A stretch of DNA of 64,000 bases from Rhizonema sp. PD37 (lineage in GTDB: Bacteria > Cyanobacteriota > Cyanobacteriia > Cyanobacteriales > Nostocaceae), in contig JAQYWO010000007.1 in the NCBI GenBank assembly GCA_029379215.1, forward strand, positions 1 through 64,000. Direction: 5' to 3'. Below the pieces are notes generated by a model. That model was not told where the DNA came from, searched no databases, and was given only the letters and a program-made list of their open reading frames with translations. The position numbers were made by a program, and so were the translations under genes. Shown piece by piece: positions 61,614 through 64,000 of this stretch (position 1 is its first letter; every line of letters starts with the position of its first letter).

Positions 61614-61795
61614 CTGCATAAATAAATACTGGTGCTATAAATCACATAGTGAATTCTGATTTTTTAATTTCGCTCCTCTTTCCCCTCTACCCTACTCTCT
61701 TTTTTTCGTTCAAATTGTCAACTTTTAAGCAGCTTGATTTTTTAACTCCTTTTACTATCAATAAACAATGCGATTGAACTTTAGCAGAGTCAGTT

Positions 61796-62551
61796 ATGAA
61801 TAGAGTAAAAGGTAAGGTTGCAATTGTTACAGGTGCTGCTTTAGGTATTGGTCGAGCCACTAGCCAGATTTTGGCACGTGAAGGTGCAAAAGTCGCAGTG
61901 ACTGATATTCTCTTGGACGAGGGTAAAACGTTAGTTGAAGAAATTCAAGCAGAGGGTGGAGAAGCAGAATACTGGCAGTTAGATGTTTCTAAAGAATGTG
62001 CAGTACAGCACGTCTTTGCTGAAGTTTGCCAAAGGTGGGGAAAAATTGATATTTTGGTGAATAATGCGGGAATTTCTGGCGTTAACAAACCTACTGACAA
62101 AATTACGTTAGAAGAATGGAACGCCGTCATGGCAGTTAACGTGAATGGAGTTTTTCTTTGCACTAAATATGCTGTGTCGTCCATGTTGAATACGGGTGGC
62201 GGCAGCATTATTAATATGTCTGCTGTTTACGGACTTGTTGGTTCGCCGACGGTGCCACCCTATCATGCGTCTAAGGGTGCTGTGCGTTTAATGAGCAAAA
62301 CGGATGCTTTGCTGTATGCACAAAATAAGATCCGTGTCAATTCCGTGCATCCAGGATTTATTTGGACACCAATGGTGGAGGGATATTTCGGCAGCTTCGG
62401 TGGACGCTCGTATCTCAACAGTTTACACCCTCTGGGACATGTCGGTGAGCCAGATGATATCGCTTACGGAGTTTTATACCTTGCTTCTGATGAGTCCAAA
62501 TTTGTCACGGGAACAGAATTAGTCATTGACGGTGGTTATACTGCCCGTTAG
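61796..62551 (+). CDS. Short-chain dehydrogenase/reductase
   Basis: A 251-residue classical SDR. The cofactor motif VTGAALGIGRATSQIL (about 11-26), acid D62 region QLDVSKE, NNAGISG (about 88-94), the catalytic Ser and YHASK in the SSVYGLVGSPTVPPYHASKGA-like active-site region (about 142-163) and PGFIWTPMVEG are all present. It resembles glucose 1-dehydrogenase and cyclopentanol dehydrogenase relatives; true substrate unknown. It lies 182 bases after the kinase gene. Confidence 0.9.
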   Translation: MNRVKGKVAIVTGAALGIGRATSQILAREGAKVAVTDILLDEGKTLVEEIQAEGGEAEYWQLDVSKECAVQHVFAEVCQRWGKIDILVNNAGISGVNKPTDKITLEEWNAVMAVNVNGVFLCTKYAVSSMLNTGGGSIINMSAVYGLVGSPTVPPYHASKGAVRLMSKTDALLYAQNKIRVNSVHPGFIWTPMVEGYFGSFGGRSYLNSLHPLGHVGEPDDIAYGVLYLASDESKFVTGTELVIDGGYTAR

Positions 62552-63014
62552 CCCGATCACTTGATAATACTTTCGTCCACACAGCAAGACACGCAACACA
62601 AAAATTACTGCATCATCTCATGTCCGTTTAATTAGTCATAATTTATGTAAATTCTGTACCATACCCCCAAAAAGCGAAAACGCAATCCTTTTGGGGGACT
62701 TTGGCTTCCGTCGTTCTTCAGGGTGGAGTTCAGTAATTATGGGTGATTCGACGGACATGATATGAGAGAGTCGGTTAATTATAATTGATTGAGTTTCTTC
62801 CCTTGAATATAGATCTGACGAAGGCAAAATATTCAATCTGAAAATAGAAATGCGATCTGCGCGATAGCGCAGCGAGTAGCGCTCGTTCCGACGCTCCTCC
62901 GTCGAAGATCGCTGCGCTATCGCGCAGTCACTACCTGGCATAATGATAGATGGATTTAAAGATTACTTATAGCTGCCGACTGCCATCACACATCGCTGAA
63001 TCTATTCATAATTC
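62552..63014. other. 463-bp region with a large palindromic repeat
   Basis: No supported gene: the - strand frame at 62636-62941 crosses the palindrome and shows no family signs. A GGGACTTTGG/CCAAAAGG-rich hairpin may lie at 62660-62710 (CCCCCAAAAAGCG ... TTTTGGGGG). The main element is at 62859-62927. Confidence 0.5.
62859..62927. repeat. Palindromic repeat with shared 37-bp core, copy 2
   Basis: TGCGCGATAGCGCAG (62859-62873) and its exact complement (62913-62927) form 15-bp arms around a loop containing the 37-bp sequence at 62881-62917 that is identical to 44978-45014. The arms differ from copy 1, so the core and arms are modular. Confidence 0.85.
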
Positions 63015-64000
63015 TTAACACCAAGTTTGGATAACACGACCGACTAACTGTTGCCCCAACCAAGGGGTATTACTAGACAGTGTATATAAATTTTTACTAT
63101 CGACTTTCCAGCTTTGCTGAGGATCGAATAGAGTTAATTCTGCTTTTTCACCAGGAACGATCGCTGTTGGTTTCTGATTTAAACACTTCATCGGGCTACT
63201 GCTGAGAGTTCTCCATAATTCCAAAGCTGTAAACTCTTTAGTTTCAACAAGATGCTGCCATAGTAAAGGTAAGGCGATTTCAAAACCAATTGCTCCTGAT
63301 GGCGCTTCGGAGAAGGCAACTGTTTTTTCTTCGTAGGTGTAAGGTCTATGGTCAATAGCGATCGCATCCACGATACCTGTCTTGACTGCTTGTCGCAAAG
63401 CTACCAGATCACTACTCTTGCCTAGTGGCGGTTCCATACGCAGGCTAGTATTATAACTTTTAACCGCTTTCGTGTCAAGTAAAAGGTGCATCCAAGTAGT
63501 GCTGGCGGTGATGGGTAAACCACTGGCTTTTGCTGATGCAATCAATTTGACACTGCGGGCAGTAGAAACGCGCATAATATGTACTGGTGTACCTGTAGCG
63601 GCAACTAATTCCAGCAACGAGGAAATAGCAGAAGTTTCTGAGAAGTCGGGATTTCCCGGCAACCCGAAGCGGATAGAATCTGTAGATTCCCGCATCACAC
63701 CGTTTGCCATCAGTTGGCGATCGCAACACCAAAATGCCACGGGTTTTCCCAAAGGCTGGAGATACTCCAACACCCGCCTTACCAATCCCAAATTTTCCCA
63801 AGGCTGACTATCGGTAAAGCCTACCACCCCAGATGCTGCCAAATCCGCCAATTCCGTCATTTGCTTTCCAGCAAGTGAGAGGGTGAGTGCACCCCAAATG
63901 TTGAGAAGGGGACTTGGAGAAGTAGGAACATGGAGACGTGGAGACGTGAGTAAATTTTTCGTCTCCCTTTCTCTCCCTCTCTGCAATGCCACTACACCAG
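63015..64000 (-). CDS. pyrC: Dihydroorotase, C-terminal part (runs off the window)
   Basis: At least 328 codons of a dihydroorotase-like amidohydrolase of the cyanobacterial PyrC2 type, third step of pyrimidine synthesis. The frame is still open at base 64000, so the start and N-terminal metal-binding HxH lie outside. Seen: IWGALTLSLAGKQMTELADLAASGVVGFTD, CDRQLMANGVMREST, GTPVHIMRVSTARSV, TASTTWMHLLLD, and AIDHRPYTYEEK with the catalytic Asp. A Arg/Glu/Ser/Pro-rich segment (RERETKNLLTSPRLHVPTSP) before IWGALT is encoded by a GGAGACGTGGAGACGTG-type repeat and has no counterpart in the family I know. Confidence 0.85.
   Translation of the reverse strand, partial: GVVALQRGRERETKNLLTSPRLHVPTSPSPLLNIWGALTLSLAGKQMTELADLAASGVVGFTDSQPWENLGLVRRVLEYLQPLGKPVAFWCCDRQLMANGVMRESTDSIRFGLPGNPDFSETSAISSLLELVAATGTPVHIMRVSTARSVKLIASAKASGLPITASTTWMHLLLDTKAVKSYNTSLRMEPPLGKSSDLVALRQAVKTGIVDAIAIDHRPYTYEEKTVAFSEAPSGAIGFEIALPLLWQHLVETKEFTALELWRTLSSSPMKCLNQKPTAIVPGEKAELTLFDPQQSWKVDSKNLYTLSSNTPWLGQQLVGRVIQTWC

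Noticed and set aside
62636..62941. 101-codon ORF on the - strand
   Set aside because: It starts inside the 62859-62927 palindrome and lacks a ribosome site.

Overview
The window is chromosomal DNA from a filamentous, very probably heterocyst-forming cyanobacterium of the Nostocales type. The evidence is dense HIP1 octamers (core GCGATCGC) in most genes; tRNA-Leu(UAA) split by the classic cyanobacterial group I intron; ndhL beside a DUF3007 gene; DUF751 followed by rbfA; the ferredoxin-thioredoxin reductase catalytic subunit; DUF4346; a HetZ-related regulator; and abundant short tandem and palindromic dispersed repeats. Genes are well spaced, both strands are used about equally, and no large mobile element is intact.

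Layout. 0-10 kb (mostly + strand): a DUF2294 protein, a single-domain response regulator, an AAA+ ATPase overlapping a frameshifted GNAT acetyltransferase that overlaps a threonine dehydratase-like enzyme, ftsH, an M23 endopeptidase, a Tas-type aldo/keto reductase, a conserved unknown and an orphan PIN protein. 10.7-15.3 kb (- strand): an island of small secreted proteins, including three intact tandem copies of a 32-residue-repeat family, one diverged member and one copy truncated by a MITE-like repeat; an XRE regulator sits divergently at its edge. 16-26.8 kb (- strand): a polysaccharide deacetylase, a possible lipoprotein, then a tightly packed four-gene cell-surface operon (DUF11/SdrD_B protein, 1374-residue outer-membrane barrel protein, beta-helix plus OmpA protein, second SdrD_B/DUF11 protein). 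26.8-29.1 kb: 2.3 kb without a credible gene but with a strong candidate structured small RNA.

29-42.4 kb: a two-TM coiled-coil protein, DUF3007 and ndhL, the intron-containing tRNA-Leu, a TonB with 27-residue Pro-rich repeats, an LPG-synthase-type membrane protein, two adjacent secreted proteins with near-matching signal regions (one LEA-like), larC, a YrdC/Sua5 protein, a HetZ-related regulator, DUF751 and rbfA. 42.4-64 kb: ppk1, NurA-domain protein, HAD phosphatase, SGNH hydrolase, DUF58, ftrC-DUF309, a coiled-coil protein, an IS5-type transposase relic, a TetR-DHA2 efflux operon with a palindromic operator, a TPM/Psb32-type protein, DUF4346, FemAB-like and RibD-like enzymes, a Cache sensor kinase, an SDR dehydrogenase and the 3' part of a dihydroorotase running off the window.

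How it fits together: most single genes are housekeeping or envelope functions. The part that looks least described is the 10.7-26.8 kb envelope/matrix region: small Gln/Asn/Ser/Thr-rich secreted repeat proteins sharing a conserved 5' leader, followed by the barrel/OmpA/DUF11 operon, with a regulator and cell-wall enzymes in between. A role as a surface-fibre or outer-envelope assembly locus is my inference and is not shown by the sequence alone.
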